A stretch of 64,000 nt of DNA from Anaspis maculata. Taxonomy: Eukaryota > Arthropoda > Insecta > Coleoptera > Scraptiidae. The stretch covers positions 2,046,001 through 2,110,000 of the forward strand of contig OX421966.1 in assembly GCA_949128115.1 (NCBI GenBank), in the 5' to 3' direction. Within the stretch, counting starts at the first letter, position 1. Each line of letters opens with the position of its first letter. Positions 13,701 through 25,500 of this stretch are shown here, one piece after another. The translations under genes and the position numbers were made by a program. The notes below the pieces were generated by a model. It had not been told where the DNA came from. It made no database searches and worked only from the letters and a program-made list of their open reading frames with translations.

Positions 13701-14084
13701 GCTGAAAGCAACACAGGACTAAATCCCCGTGTAAACATCGCTTCATAATTCAAGGCGAGCGAAGAAGAAGCTCTTTAAGCCGAAGGCGAGGCTTGTTCAT
13801 TGAAGCAACAATACAAGTATGAATCTACGTGTAAACATCGCTTTATAATTCAAAGCGAGTTGAAAAGAGCTTGCCGAGCCGAAAGCGAGGCTTTGTAATT
13901 GAAGCAATAAAATAAAGCTCAGTCTGCTTTGGGTGATAAAACTTGAAAGATCATTTGACGCCAGCTGGGAACGATACAGAAAAAAAATACGTGTAAACAT
14001 CTCTTTATATTCCAATGTAGGCCGCCAAGCCGGAGGCGAGGCTTTGTTCTCAAAGCAACAATTTGGAGCCTAGTCTGCACTGTG
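10740..14084. repeat. Degenerate flank of the 164-bp satellite
   Basis: Diverged tandem copies share the blocks CGTGTAAACATCGCTTTA, TTCAAGGCGAG, GCCGAGCCGAAGGCGAGGC, GAAGCAACAATATAAAGC and CTGCACTGTGT. The left part (10740-11980) is the most decayed. Many units here carry a dyad: AAGGCTTTAT and ATAAAGCCTT flank the GAAGCAACA segment, for example near 12351-12382 and 12520-12558. No gene seen. Confidence 0.85.
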
Positions 14085-17000
14085 TAATAAAACTGGAAAT
14101 ATCATTTGACGCTAGCTGAAAGCAACACAGGACTAAATGTACGTGTGAACGTGAACATCGCTTTATGATTCAAGGCGAGCGGAGATGAAGCTTGTCGGGC
14201 CGGAGACAAGGCTTGTTTATCGAAGCAACAATATAAAGCTTAGATTTCACTGTGTAATTAAACTGGAAATATCATTTGACGCTAGCTGAAAAGCAACACA
14301 AGACTAAATGTACATGTAAACATCGCTTTATAATTCAAGGCGAGCGGAGATGAAGCTTGTCGGGCCGGAGGCAAGGCTTGTTTATCGAAGCAACAATATA
14401 AAGCTCAGTTTTCACTGTGTAATTGAACTGGAAATATCATTTGACGCTAGCTGGAAGCAACACAGGACTAAATGTACGTGTAAACATCGCTTTATAATTC
14501 AAGGCGAGCGGAGATGAAGCTTGTCGGGCCGGAGGCAAGGCTTGTTTATCGAGGCAACAATATAAAGCTTAGTTTTCACTGTGTAATTGAACTGGAAATA
14601 TCATTTGACGCTAGCTGGAAGCAACACAGGACTAATTGTACGTGTAAACATCGCTTTATAATTCAAGGCGAGCGAAGATGAAGCTTGTCGGGCCGGAGGC
14701 AAAACTTGTTCATCGAAGCCACAATATAAAACTCAGTTTTCACTGTGTAATTGAACTGGAAATATCATTTGACGCTAGCTGGAAGCAACACAGGACTAAA
14801 TGTACGTGTAAACATCGCTTTATAATTCAAGGCGAGCGAAGATGAAGCTTGTCGGGCCGGAGGCAAGGCTTGTTTATCGAGGCAACAATATAAAGCTTAG
14901 TTTTCACTGTGTAATTGAACTGGAAATATCATTTGACGCTAGCTGGAAGCAACACAGAACTAAATGTACGTGTAAACATCGCTTTATAATTCAAGGCGAG
15001 CGAAGATGAAGCTTGTCGGGCCGGAGGCAAGGCTTGTTTATCGAGGCAACAATATAAAGCTTAGTTTTCACTGTGTAATTGAACTGGAAATATCATTTGA
15101 CGCTAGCTGGAAGCAACACAGAACTAAATGTACGTGTAAACATCGCTTTATAATTCAAGGCGAGCGGAGATGAAGCTTGTCGGGCCGGAGGCAAGGTTTG
15201 TTAATCGAAGCAACAATATAAAACTTAGTTTTCACTGTGTAATTAAACTGGAAATATCATTCGACGCTAGCTGGAAGCAACACAGGACTAAATGTACGTG
15301 TAAACATCGCTTTACAATTCAAGGCGAGCGAAGATGAAGCTTGTCGGGTCGGAGGCAAAACTTGTTAATCGAAGCAACAATATAAAACTTAGTTTTCACT
15401 GTGTAATTAAACTGAAAATATCATTCGACGCTAGCTGAAAGCAACACAGGACTAAATGTACGTGTAAACATCGCTTTATGATTCAAGGCGAGCGGAGATG
15501 AAGCTTGTCGGGCCGGAGACAAGGCTTGTTTATCGAAGCAACAATATAAAGCTCAGTTTTCACTGTGTAATTGAACTGGAAATATCATTCGACGCTAGCT
15601 GAAAGCAACACAGCACTGAATGTACGTGTAAACATCGCTTTATAATTTAAGGCGAGCGAAGATGAAGCTTGTCGGGCCGGAGGCAAACTTTGTTCATCGA
15701 AGCAACAATATAAAACTTAGTTTTCACTGTGTAATTGAACTGGAAATATCATTCGACGCTAGCTGAAAGCAACACAGGACTAAATGTACGTGTAAACATC
15801 GCTTTCTAATTCAAGGCGAGTGGAGATGAAGCTTGTCGGGCCGGAGACAAGGCTTGTTTATCGAAGCAACAATATAAAGCTTAGATTTCACTGTGTAATT
15901 AAACTGGAAATATCATTTGACGCTAGCTGAAAAGCAACACAAGACTAAATGTACATGTAAACATCGCTTTATAATTCAAGGCGAGCGGAGATGAAGCTTG
16001 TCGGGCCGGAGGCAAGGCTTGTTTATCGAAGCAACAATATAAAGCTCAGTTTTCACTGTGTAATTGAACTGGAAATATCATTCGACGCTAGCTGAAAGCA
16101 ACACAGCACTGAATGTACGTGTAAACATCGCTTTATAATTTAAGGCGAGCGAAGATGAAGCTTGTCGGGCCGGAGGCAAACTTTGTTCATCGAAGCAACA
16201 ATATAAAACTCAGTTTTCACTGTGTAATTGAACTGGAAATATCATTCGACGCTAGCTGAAAGCAACACAGGACTAAATGTACGTGTAAACATCGCTTTCT
16301 AATTCAAGGCGAGTGGAGATGAAGCTTGTCGGGCCGGAGACAAGGCTTGTTTATCGAAGCAACAATATAAAGCTTAGATTTCACTGTGTAATTAAACTGG
16401 AAATATCATTTGACGCTAGCTGAAAAGCAACACAAGACTAAATGTACATGTAAACATCGCTTCATAATTCAAGGCGAGCGGAGATGAAGCTTGTCGGGCC
16501 GGAGGCAAGGCTTGTTTATCGAAGCAACAATATAAAGCTCAGTTTTCACTGTGTAATTGAACTGGAAATATCATTCGACGCTAGCTGAAAGCAACACAGC
16601 ACTAAATGTACGTGTAAACATCGCTTTATAATTCAAGGCGAGCAAAGATGAAGCTTGTCGGGCCGGGGGCAAAACTTGTTCATCGAAGCAACAATATAAA
16701 ACTTAGTTTTCACTGTGTAATTGAACTGGAAATATCATTTGACGCTAGCTGAAAGCAACACAGGACTAAATGTACGTGTAAACATCGCTTTATAATTCAA
16801 GGCGAGCAAAGATGAAGCTTGTCGGGCCGGAGGCAAAACTTGTTCATCGAAGCAACAATATAAAACTGAGTTTTCACTGTGTAATTAAACTGGAAATATC
16901 ATTCGACGCTAGCTGAAAGCAACACAGGACTAAATGTACGTGTAAACATCGCTTTCTAATTCAAGGCGAGTGGGGATGAAGCTTGTCGGGCCGGAGGCAA

Positions 17001-18207
17001 GGCTTGTTTATCGAAGCAACAATATAAAGCTTAGTTTTCACTGTGTAATTAAACTGGAAATATCATTCGACGCTAGCTGAAAGCAACACAGCACTAAATG
17101 TACGTGTAAACATCGCTTTATAATTCAAGGCGAGCGAAGATGAAGCTTGTCGGGCCGGAGGCAAAACTTGTTCATCGAAGCAACAATATAAAACTTAGTT
17201 TTCACTGTGTAATTGAACTGGAAATATCATTTGACGCTAGCTGAAAGCAACACAGGACTAAATGTACGTGTAAACATCGCTTTATAATTCAAGGCGAGCA
17301 AAGATGAAGCTTGTCGGGCCGGAGGCAAAACTTGTTCATCGAAGCAACAATATAAAACTGAGTTTTCACTGTGTAATTGAACTGGAAATATCATTCGACG
17401 CTAGCTGAAAGCAACACAGGACTAAATGTACGTGTAAACATCGCTTTCTAATTCAAGGCGAGTGGAGATGAAGCTTGTCGGGCCGGAGGCAAGGCTTGTT
17501 TATCGAAGCAACAATATAAAGCTTAGTTTTCACTGTGTAATTAAACTGGAAATATCATTCGACGCTAGCTGAAAGCAACACAGGACTAAATGTACGTGTA
17601 AACATCGCTTTATAATTCAAGGCGAGCGAAGATGAAGCTTGTCGGGCCGGAGGCAAAACTTGTTTATCGAAGCAACAATATAAAGCTTAGTTTTCACTGT
17701 GTAATTGAACTGGAAATATCATTTGACGCTAGCTGAAAGCAACACAGGACTAAATGTACGTGTAAACATTGCTTTATAATTCAAGGCGAGCGGAGATGAA
17801 GCTTGTCGGGCCGGAGGCAAGGCTTGTTCATCGAAGCAACAATATAAAACTCAGTTTTCACTGTGTAATTGAACTGGAAATATCATTTGACGCTAGCTGA
17901 AAAGCAACACAAGACTAAATGTACATGTAAACATCGCTTTATAATCCAAGGCGAGCGGAGATGAAGCTTGTCGGGCCGGAGGCAAGGCTTGTTTATCGAG
18001 GCAACAATATAAAGCTTAGTTTTCACTGTGTAATTGAACTGGAAATATCATTTGACGCTAGCTGGAAGCAACACAGAACTAAATGTACGTGTAAACATCG
18101 CTTTATAATTCAAGGCGAGCGAAGATGAAGCTTGTCGGGCCGGAGGCAAGGCTTGTTTATCGAAGCAACAATATAAAGCTTAGTTTTCACTGTGTAATTG
18201 AACTGAA
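14085..18207. repeat. Homogenised 164-bp satellite core, about 25 copies
   Basis: The start of the CGTGTAAACATCG block falls at 14477, 14641, 14805, 14969, 15133, 15297, 15461, 15625 and 15789, exactly 164 bp apart. A 165-bp variant carries an extra A (GAAAAGCAACAC) near 14290, 15930, 16423 and 17898. A marker variant (CGCTTTCTAATTC) occurs at about 15802, 16295, 16952 and 17444, that is, 493, 657 and 492 bp apart. This shows local three- and four-monomer higher-order units. Copies are nearly identical compared with the flanks, as expected of recent unequal exchange. Confidence 0.95.
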
Positions 18208-19050
18208 AAGTTGAAAAAAAGATCGCCGAGCTGAAGGCGTGGCTTTGTTGTGGAAGCAACAATATAAAGCCTAGTCTGCACTGTGTAGCAAAACTAGAAA
18301 TATCATTTGACGCTATAGCTGGAAAAGATACCGGAAAAAATCTACGTGTAAGCATCGCTTCATAGTCCAAGGTAGGTGGAAAGGATCTTACCGAGCCAAA
18401 GGCGAGGCTTTATTTCTGAAGCAACAACATAAAGCCTTGTTTGCACAGTGAATTAATTTTTTCAAAATTATTTGACGCCCAGCTGAAAGAAATACAGGAA
18501 AAAATCTACGTATAAACATCGCTTCATTTCTAAAGGCAAGTATAAAAAATAAGATCGCCAAGCCGAAGGCGAAGCTTCGTTATCAAAGCAACAATATAAA
18601 GCTCCGTCTGCACTGTGTAATAAAGCTGGGAATAATCTTCGACGGTAGCTGAAAACAATACAGGATAAAATTTACGTGCAAACATTGCTTTATATTCTAA
18701 GACAAGCCGAAAATAAGATCGCCGAGCCAAAGGCGAGGCTTCATTATTGAGGAACAATATAAACTTCGTCTGCGCTGTGCAATAAGACTGGAAATATTAT
18801 TCGAGGTTAGCTGAAAACAATACAGGAAAAGTCTACGTGTAAACATCGCTTTATACTTCAAGGTTTGTCAAAAAAAAGATCGCCGAGCCGAAGGCGAGGC
18901 TTTGTTATTGCAGCGACAATATAAAGCCAAGTCTACACTGCGTACTATAATAAGACAGTAATAAATCTAGTGTAAGCATCGTTTCTTTTTGACTTAGGGT
19001 GAGCTCGAAAGAAGCTTGCCAAGCCGGAGGCGAGGCTTGAGTCATTCAAG
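18208..19050. repeat. Degenerate right flank of the 164-bp satellite
   Basis: At about 18207 the homogenised unit breaks mid-monomer into diverged copies of the same family. These again carry GCCGAGCCGAAGGCGAGGC and CTGCACTGTGT blocks, and they fade out near 19050. Confidence 0.8.
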
Positions 19051-19933
19051 AATTTTTTTTTGACTGAATCTGATATCGATTAAGACTAAAGCCTGGCTTG
19101 TAGTCACCGTTCACTGGCTGGAAACAACACTAGGCCTATCAGTATTACAATAACTATTATTGCATCTAATCATGTGAATTCAGCTTTAAATAAATTTGGG
19201 CATAGAAAAAATTGTGGAAGCTCGTTCTAGATTTTGTTTTCGCATTTCAGCGCCTCCACCATTCCAAAATAATGTCAGCGCCTCCACCATTTTGCTTGTT
19301 CGGCCGATTTCATGTCCACCCAACTGGAGTTTGAACTTGAATATCTGACGACACTGAGCAAAGTGCCAGACAGTCTAGAGCTCTTCTAAAGCTACTCCCA
19401 CAATTCACAACGCGAGTAGTTCAAATTGAAGAGGATCACACTGAAGCTTGATTTACACACCAGTGGGATCGAGAAAACAAAGTCTTTGCTGGTTTCGTGA
19501 AAGATTTCACTGAGCTTTTCGGAACTTTGCCGATATTCAAGAAGAAAGAATCTGTAATTTCATCAATCATGTTTTCTAAATAACTAGGCTTTAGTGCTAC
19601 ACTTTACACATAGATGGCTGTAGGATATAAATAAGAATAAGGTCTCTTCATTCAGGTGTGTAGCAATTTTCTCCATATGAGGTACCTGAATAATACATAT
19701 ACTATGTATTCAGATTAGGTACACCTTTTATTGCAGGTAGGAGGACTAGGTAAGTAGGACTTATGTAAATTATATCATGTACAATAATAGTGATTATCAT
19801 TTTATTGGTAATAACTCATGAGTCAAAATTCATAAGTATCATTTATTAAAATATCTATTTTTGCTAGATGGGTTGGTAGTTGAGTGACTAGGTTACATGG
19901 AAAAGATGTACCTCCTAAAAAGGTAAGTAGCTG
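19051..19933. other. Intergenic stretch and 3' UTR of the downstream globin
   Basis: No gene seen in 19051-19841 apart from unique AT-rich sequence. The part next to 19934 is the expected 3' UTR of the minus-strand globin. Confidence 0.5.
19842..19847 (-). terminator. Poly(A) signal AATAAA of the downstream globin
   Basis: On the minus strand AATAAA lies 87 nt after the TAA stop at 19934-19936. A second copy sits at 19801-19806. Confidence 0.55.
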
Positions 19934-21457
19934 TTAAGTTTTGTCAGGATCGGAGTTCTCAGCTAGGATTACTGTAGCAACTTTCAGTGCCTTATCCCAG
20001 CTATCCATGGTCACTTTGTCATTAGCTTTGGCCAAAATATCATAGATTACGTCTTTTATATTCTAGAAAACAAGTAAATCAGAGATTAGCATACTGTTCG
20101 GCAACCTGACATAAGTTCAACTTCTGATCTTCTTGACTATAGAAAATACTTTCAGACTCTACGTTTTCAACATAAAAGCAAACACAGCTTGAATAAGATC
20201 TAAATCAAATGATCATGTCAAGTTGGCGATAAAAATGTAGTATATTTGAACAATATAAACAGGTACCTATGAATAATACCTCTACGAGCGACGATTCCCG
20301 TGCAATCTGGTAAACACACGATATTTCAAGACTCTTCCACAGCCGCAGTGTACAAATTCGCGGAGCTCTGGACATTTCTGGAGTATACGTGATAGCATTG
20401 AAATACATGAAGACCCAACGTCCGATCAAGACACAAGTGTCCATTTGGCGGCGGCGGCGCCGGCTCTAGAGCACGGCAGAATTATACGCGAAATGTGCGG
20501 GATTATTCGGGAGTTGCCTAGAAAATCGTATGCCGGGTCACTGTCGAGTTTGCTGGAAGATGGTGGAAATTTCGGGAAAACTATTCGGAGGCCTATGTAA
20601 GGCATCAACCGTCAGCTCACGGGCAGTATTGAATTGGAATGTGAAGTGGTAGCGAGCGGATTGAGAAGCGAGTAGCAATCACAGCGATATTCCCAAGCAA
20701 ATAATTGTTGCCCTGTATTTTTTGTGATACGCAGTAATGAACAGTGCGTTTCAAAACGATCGTCTCAAGTATATTCGAACCCGTACGCGAAATATGTAAC
20801 GATACTTTTGGAGTCAATTTTATCTCACCCAAAAACTTTGGGCGGGAATTTTGAATCTTCGATGTGTAGTGCCAAGCTTCATCAGGACGTTAACCAGAAG
20901 CTCACTGTCGTTCAAGCTGGCGACTATTGCAGTAAAAGAGTACATCACGTTGGCACAATGCGCCTGGAACTTTTTGTTGTTCGCCAAATCTTTGACTGGT
21001 ACATTTTTAAAAGGGAACTGGAGGTTTTCACCTGGGTACCTTTCGAAATACCTAAAACAAATTTATATCCATTTAAAAAAATCAGTCTGATTTGTAATTA
21101 TTGAATGATATTTCAAATTTGTTCATCTGAATTTGTTCAATGGATTCTATCAATTAGAATCCTTACGATTCGAATTTTCACATAGGAGTTTTTTAGTTCA
21201 AATTTTTCAGTTAGAACTCCAAAAAGATAACATGGACGACAAAATAATCAACAGGTACATACTGGATGAGTGATGAAAAAAAAGTGGTAACCTTACAAAA
21301 GAAAAATGGCTGCCCCGGTCGATATCAAGTTCTTTTTGACAGCTTCCCAAGAGTTCTGGATCAGGTACACGTCTCTGGATGTCAATCCAGTGACTGGATT
21401 TGGATCATCAGTCCGGCCCTGTACTCCGTATCCCAATAAGCTCCATATTATACCCAT
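19934..21457 (-). CDS. Globin B, 170 residues, three exons
   Basis: Minus-strand exons 21297-21457, 20829-21051 and 19934-20062 (161, 223 and 129 nt) join in frame to an intact globin. Introns are 245 and 766 bp with GT-AG ends. Intron phases (2 after residue 54, 0 after residue 128) match the ancestral B12.2 and G7.0 globin introns. Visible key residues are Trp37 in the A helix, Phe66 (CD1-type), distal His85 in KKFQAHC and proximal His117 in KLGTTH, so heme binding should be intact. The N-terminus reads MGIIWS, a G2...S6 N-myristoylation-type motif, followed by the linker GRTDDPNPVTGLTSR shared with globin A. The tail after the H helix is 11 residues shorter than in globin A. The likely role is reversible O2/NO binding as in insect cytoglobin-like proteins. 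Membrane attachment is inferred from the motif. It lies downstream of globin A in the same orientation, which indicates tandem duplication. Confidence 0.92.
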
Positions 21458-21459
21458 TT

Positions 21460-21538
21460 CTGGAAGTACAGAATGCTACAATACAAATCGGCTATATTCG
21501 TATCATTGTACATAATAATATTATGAATATAATCTTAC
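21460..21538 (-). other. Possible 79-bp intron in the 5' UTR of globin B
   Basis: On the minus strand an AG|GTAAGA donor (21533-21540) and a TTCCAG acceptor (ending 21460) bracket 79 bp and leave two untranslated bases before the ATG at 21457. Globin A has a like-placed acceptor before its ATG, which supports a 5' UTR intron in both. No convincing TATA/initiator pair was found just upstream. Confidence 0.45.
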
Positions 21539-21539
21539 C

Positions 21540-22515
21540 TAATTGATAACAGTTATTACATACCGACCGACGCGACGTATGGACTTAAAAAAATGAATTC
21601 ATATTAATAAATTATTATAGGTAGGTGAGTATAAAAATCTCTCTGATTCTGGTAGATAACTAAATGCTATACATGACAAGGTTTGTTGTTATCCTCAAAG
21701 TCCCCTCTCTTTCTCCCACTTGAATTAATACTAATTGAACTTTGTTAGAATTAGATTTGAATGAACTCAAGTGTCTGCTGTTTGAATTATTATCGATTAT
21801 TTTCAAGTGGCGACAAGCCTTGAAAATATACAAAACATATTTATGCATTTTTTTTTGGGCGATTCAAATAGTTTTTCTCATTTTATTTGAATTGCCAAAT
21901 ATTTATATAAATAATAATAATCACGACAGTGATTTAATGAGAATTGTAGAGATATCTTATTGCGTCATTTCGATATCGGTTACGAAGATCCTTTGATTTT
22001 GCTACTAAGGTGCTAGCTTACTACAAAATATGAAACAAGAACACGTGTAAAATTGCAGCGTTATGCAATGTAACAAGTTATTTTTTATATGTGAAGATTT
22101 TTTTATCGGTTTAAATTAGTATGTGAGTATCTCCAAATAAATGAAGGTCAATAACAAGACAAGAATCATTTGTAAATATTGCACGTAAGTTTATTTGCTT
22201 TAAATTATTTTATCTCAGGAATTGAAAGTGAAAAAATTGATTAGTCAGTGTAGGTACTTCAAAATGATTCCAGACAAGTACTTGCTTCCTACTCAGGTAG
22301 ACAATATATCAATATACGTACATATAAAAATGGGCATAAAATATACATAAAATAAGTTGTCATTATCTAAAAACGTAATATGATACACAACAATTTGATT
22401 AGATTTGTTAGCAATTAACAATAATAATCACTCAAAGGTGATCGACAATTATTAACAAAGTACAAAAAGTGATAACAAAGATAAATTGAATAGAAAAACA
22501 TAAACACAATTGTTA
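21540..22515. other. Spacer between the two globin genes
   Basis: AT-rich, with no gene seen. It should hold the promoter of globin B (right of 21540) and the 3' UTR of globin A (left of 22516). Confidence 0.5.
22190..22195 (-). terminator. Candidate poly(A) signal AATAAA of globin A
   Basis: Minus-strand AATAAA lies 321 nt after the stop codon at 22516-22518. It is plausible, but transcripts would be needed to confirm use. Confidence 0.35.
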
Positions 22516-25500
22516 TTATTGTTTAGGGTAGTATTTCAATTCTTTTTCGCCTTCGGGATCGGAATTTTTGGCCATGATGTGGAAAGCTAGCGTCAAGATT
22601 TTATCCCATGCTTTGATGCCTTCCTGAGTTGCCGCTGGATTTGCTCTGACGCCCGCCAACAGGACATCTTTCAAGTTCTGTAAAGAAAATCAGTTAATAC
22701 GGTTTGAAAAATAACAGGAAGAATAAAAAAAAATAGAGAGAGAAAAAGAAAGAATTCTTTCTTTCTATCCTCCTCGCTTCAGTAGAAAACCAACCATTCC
22801 CAAGAAAAATATGGGGAATTTCTGATCTTTTATCACTTACTTGAACACATATGACACGATTTTGACAATACATACTATTCATAGTACTTGATCTTTTCTC
22901 ATGTTTTTTTAAGATATTCCAAAATTCACGAACGTTAGGCAAAAATAGAAGTCTGGATCGTAATACCCGTGTACGTTTTAGTCAGAAACAATACCCTACA
23001 TGACGAATCAAAAAATTTCAATTTTTGAAAAATTTTGAAAAATCTTCAGAAACAGAATTTTTTTCCAAGATACGTTAAAATAGAGGCCGTAATCGCATTG
23101 CTCGTGCTCGCATCAAGGAGAAATGATACCTCACACGCTTTGATAAAAAAAATTCTTTGGAAAGCTTTGAAATTTCCACAAACGTCAAAAAAATTTTTTT
23201 TTGAACGCAAGTGGGGTATCGTTTCTGACTAACTTGAGCATGCAGAAAACAATACTGACAATGATATCCAAATTACTTGAGTTTTTAATGAATTTTACAG
23301 AAAAATTTCAAGATTTATGAACGTTACGCAGAAGCAGAGGCCATGAGCGTCAAGATACGCTAAAATAGAAGCCGTTATCGTAATGCTCGTGTTTGCTTAA
23401 GTGAGAAATGATACCTTACTCGCTTTGATCGGAAAATTATAATTTTCCAGAAATTGAAAAACTTTCACAAACGTCCAAACTTGATTTTTTCAAAAAGCAA
23501 ATGTAGTATCGTTTTGTTTTTCTGGCAATAATATTCACATCACTCGAGTTTCTAAAGTTTTTTATGGAGAAATTTCAAGATTGGGGGTTACGCAAAATCA
23601 GGGGCCACTTACGTCAAGATACGCTATTATGAAGGCCGCAATCGTAATGCTCGTGTTGGCTTTAGTGAGGAATGATACCTCACTTGCTTTGATCAGAAAA
23701 TTGGAAATTTTGAAAAACTCAAAGATTTCCACAAATGTCAAAATAAGAATTCTTTGGAAAAGCGAATGGGGTATTGTTTCGCACTAACTTGAGCATGCAA
23801 AACACGATTCGGGCAATAATATCCAAACTTCTTGTGTTTTTGTTGCATTTTATAGATGAATTTTAAACTTTCATGAACTTTGGGCATGAACAAAGGCCAT
23901 ATAGGTCAAGATACGCTTGAATGAAGGCCGTAATCGTAATGCTCGTGTTTGCTTTAATGAGAAATGATACCTTACTTGCTTTGATCAAAAAATTAAAAAT
24001 TTTGAAAAACTCGAAAATTTCACAAACGTCAAAATGTTATTTTTTTCAAAAAGCAAGTGGGGGGGGTATCGTTTCTTATTGAAATAAGCATGCAGAACAC
24101 GATTCTGGCAAGTATATTCACATCACTTGAGTTTTCGATGTTTTTTTGGAGAATATTCCAGATTTATTGGAGTTACGCAAAATTGGAGGCTACTAACATC
24201 AAGATACGCTTGAATAAAGGCCGTAATCGTGATGCTTGTGTTTGGTTTAGTGAGAAATGATACCTCACTTGCTTTGATCAGACTATTAAAATTTTCGAAA
24301 AACTCAAAAATTTTCACAAACGTCAAAAAAAATTTTCACAAAAAGCAAGTGGGGTATCGTTTCTCACTGAAGTTAGCAAGGAGAACACGATTCGGGCAAT
24401 AATATTCACATCACTTGAATTTCCAGTGTTTTTTATGGAGGAATTTCAACATTTATTGGAATTACGCAAAACTGGAGGCCACTAACCTAAAGATACGCTG
24501 AAATAAATGCCGTAATCGTAATGCTCGTGTTCGCTTCAGTAAGAAATGATACCTCACTTGCTTTGATAAGAAAATTTAAAATTTTGAAAAACTCAAAAAT
24601 TTCCACAAATGTCAAAATAAGAATTTTTTGAAAAAGCAAATGCGGTATCGTTTATCACTAACTTGAGCATGCAGAACACGATTCTGGCAACAATATCCAA
24701 ATGTCTTGAGTTTTTGATGTATTTTATTATAAATTCCAAATTTTTATGAACTTTACGCATAAACAAAGGCCATTTTGGTCAAGATACGCTCAAATGGAGG
24801 CCGTAATCGGATTGCTCGTGTTTGCTTCAAGAGAAATGATACCTTACTCGCTTTGATGGAAAAATTGGAATTTTCGAAAAACTCAAAAACTTCCACAAAT
24901 GTCAAAATTGGGTTTTTGCTCAAAAAGCAAGTGGGGTATCGATTCTAACTGAAATAGGCGTGCAAAACACGATTCTGGCAATAATATTCTCATCACTCAA
25001 GTTTCCGATGTTTTTATGGGGAATTTTTTTGATTTACTGGAATTACGCGAAATCGGAGGCCACTAACGTCAAGATACGCTGAAATAAATGCCGTAAGAGT
25101 ATTGTTTGTATCCGCTTTAGTAGGAAATGATACCTCACTTGCTTTGATCAGAAAATGCAAAATTTTGAGAAACTCAAAAATTTCAAAAAGATCAAGATGC
25201 GATTTTTTTGAAAACGCAAATGGGGTATCGTTTCCTACTGAATCTAGCATGCAAAACACGATTCTGGCAATAAAATCCATATTCCTTGAGCTCTTGATGT
25301 GTTTCATGTTGAAATTTCTAAATTTATAAACACTGCGCCAAGTCAGAGGCCATGAACGTCAAAATAAGCTAAAATAAAGGCCGTAATCGTGGTTTTCAGT
25401 TTGCTTCAGTTAGAAATGATACCCCACTGGCTTTGATCAGATAATTGAAATTTTCGAAAAACTCAAAAAATTCTCACAAACGTCAAGATACAATTTTTTG

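Noticed and set aside
14085..18207. Regular repeats that could suggest a CRISPR array
   Set aside because: Units are contiguous 164-bp monomers with no unique spacers, in a eukaryotic context. It is satellite DNA.
20724..21104. Plus-strand open frame of 126 codons
   Set aside because: It is antisense to globin B exon 2, which has the histidines and splice sites on the minus strand.
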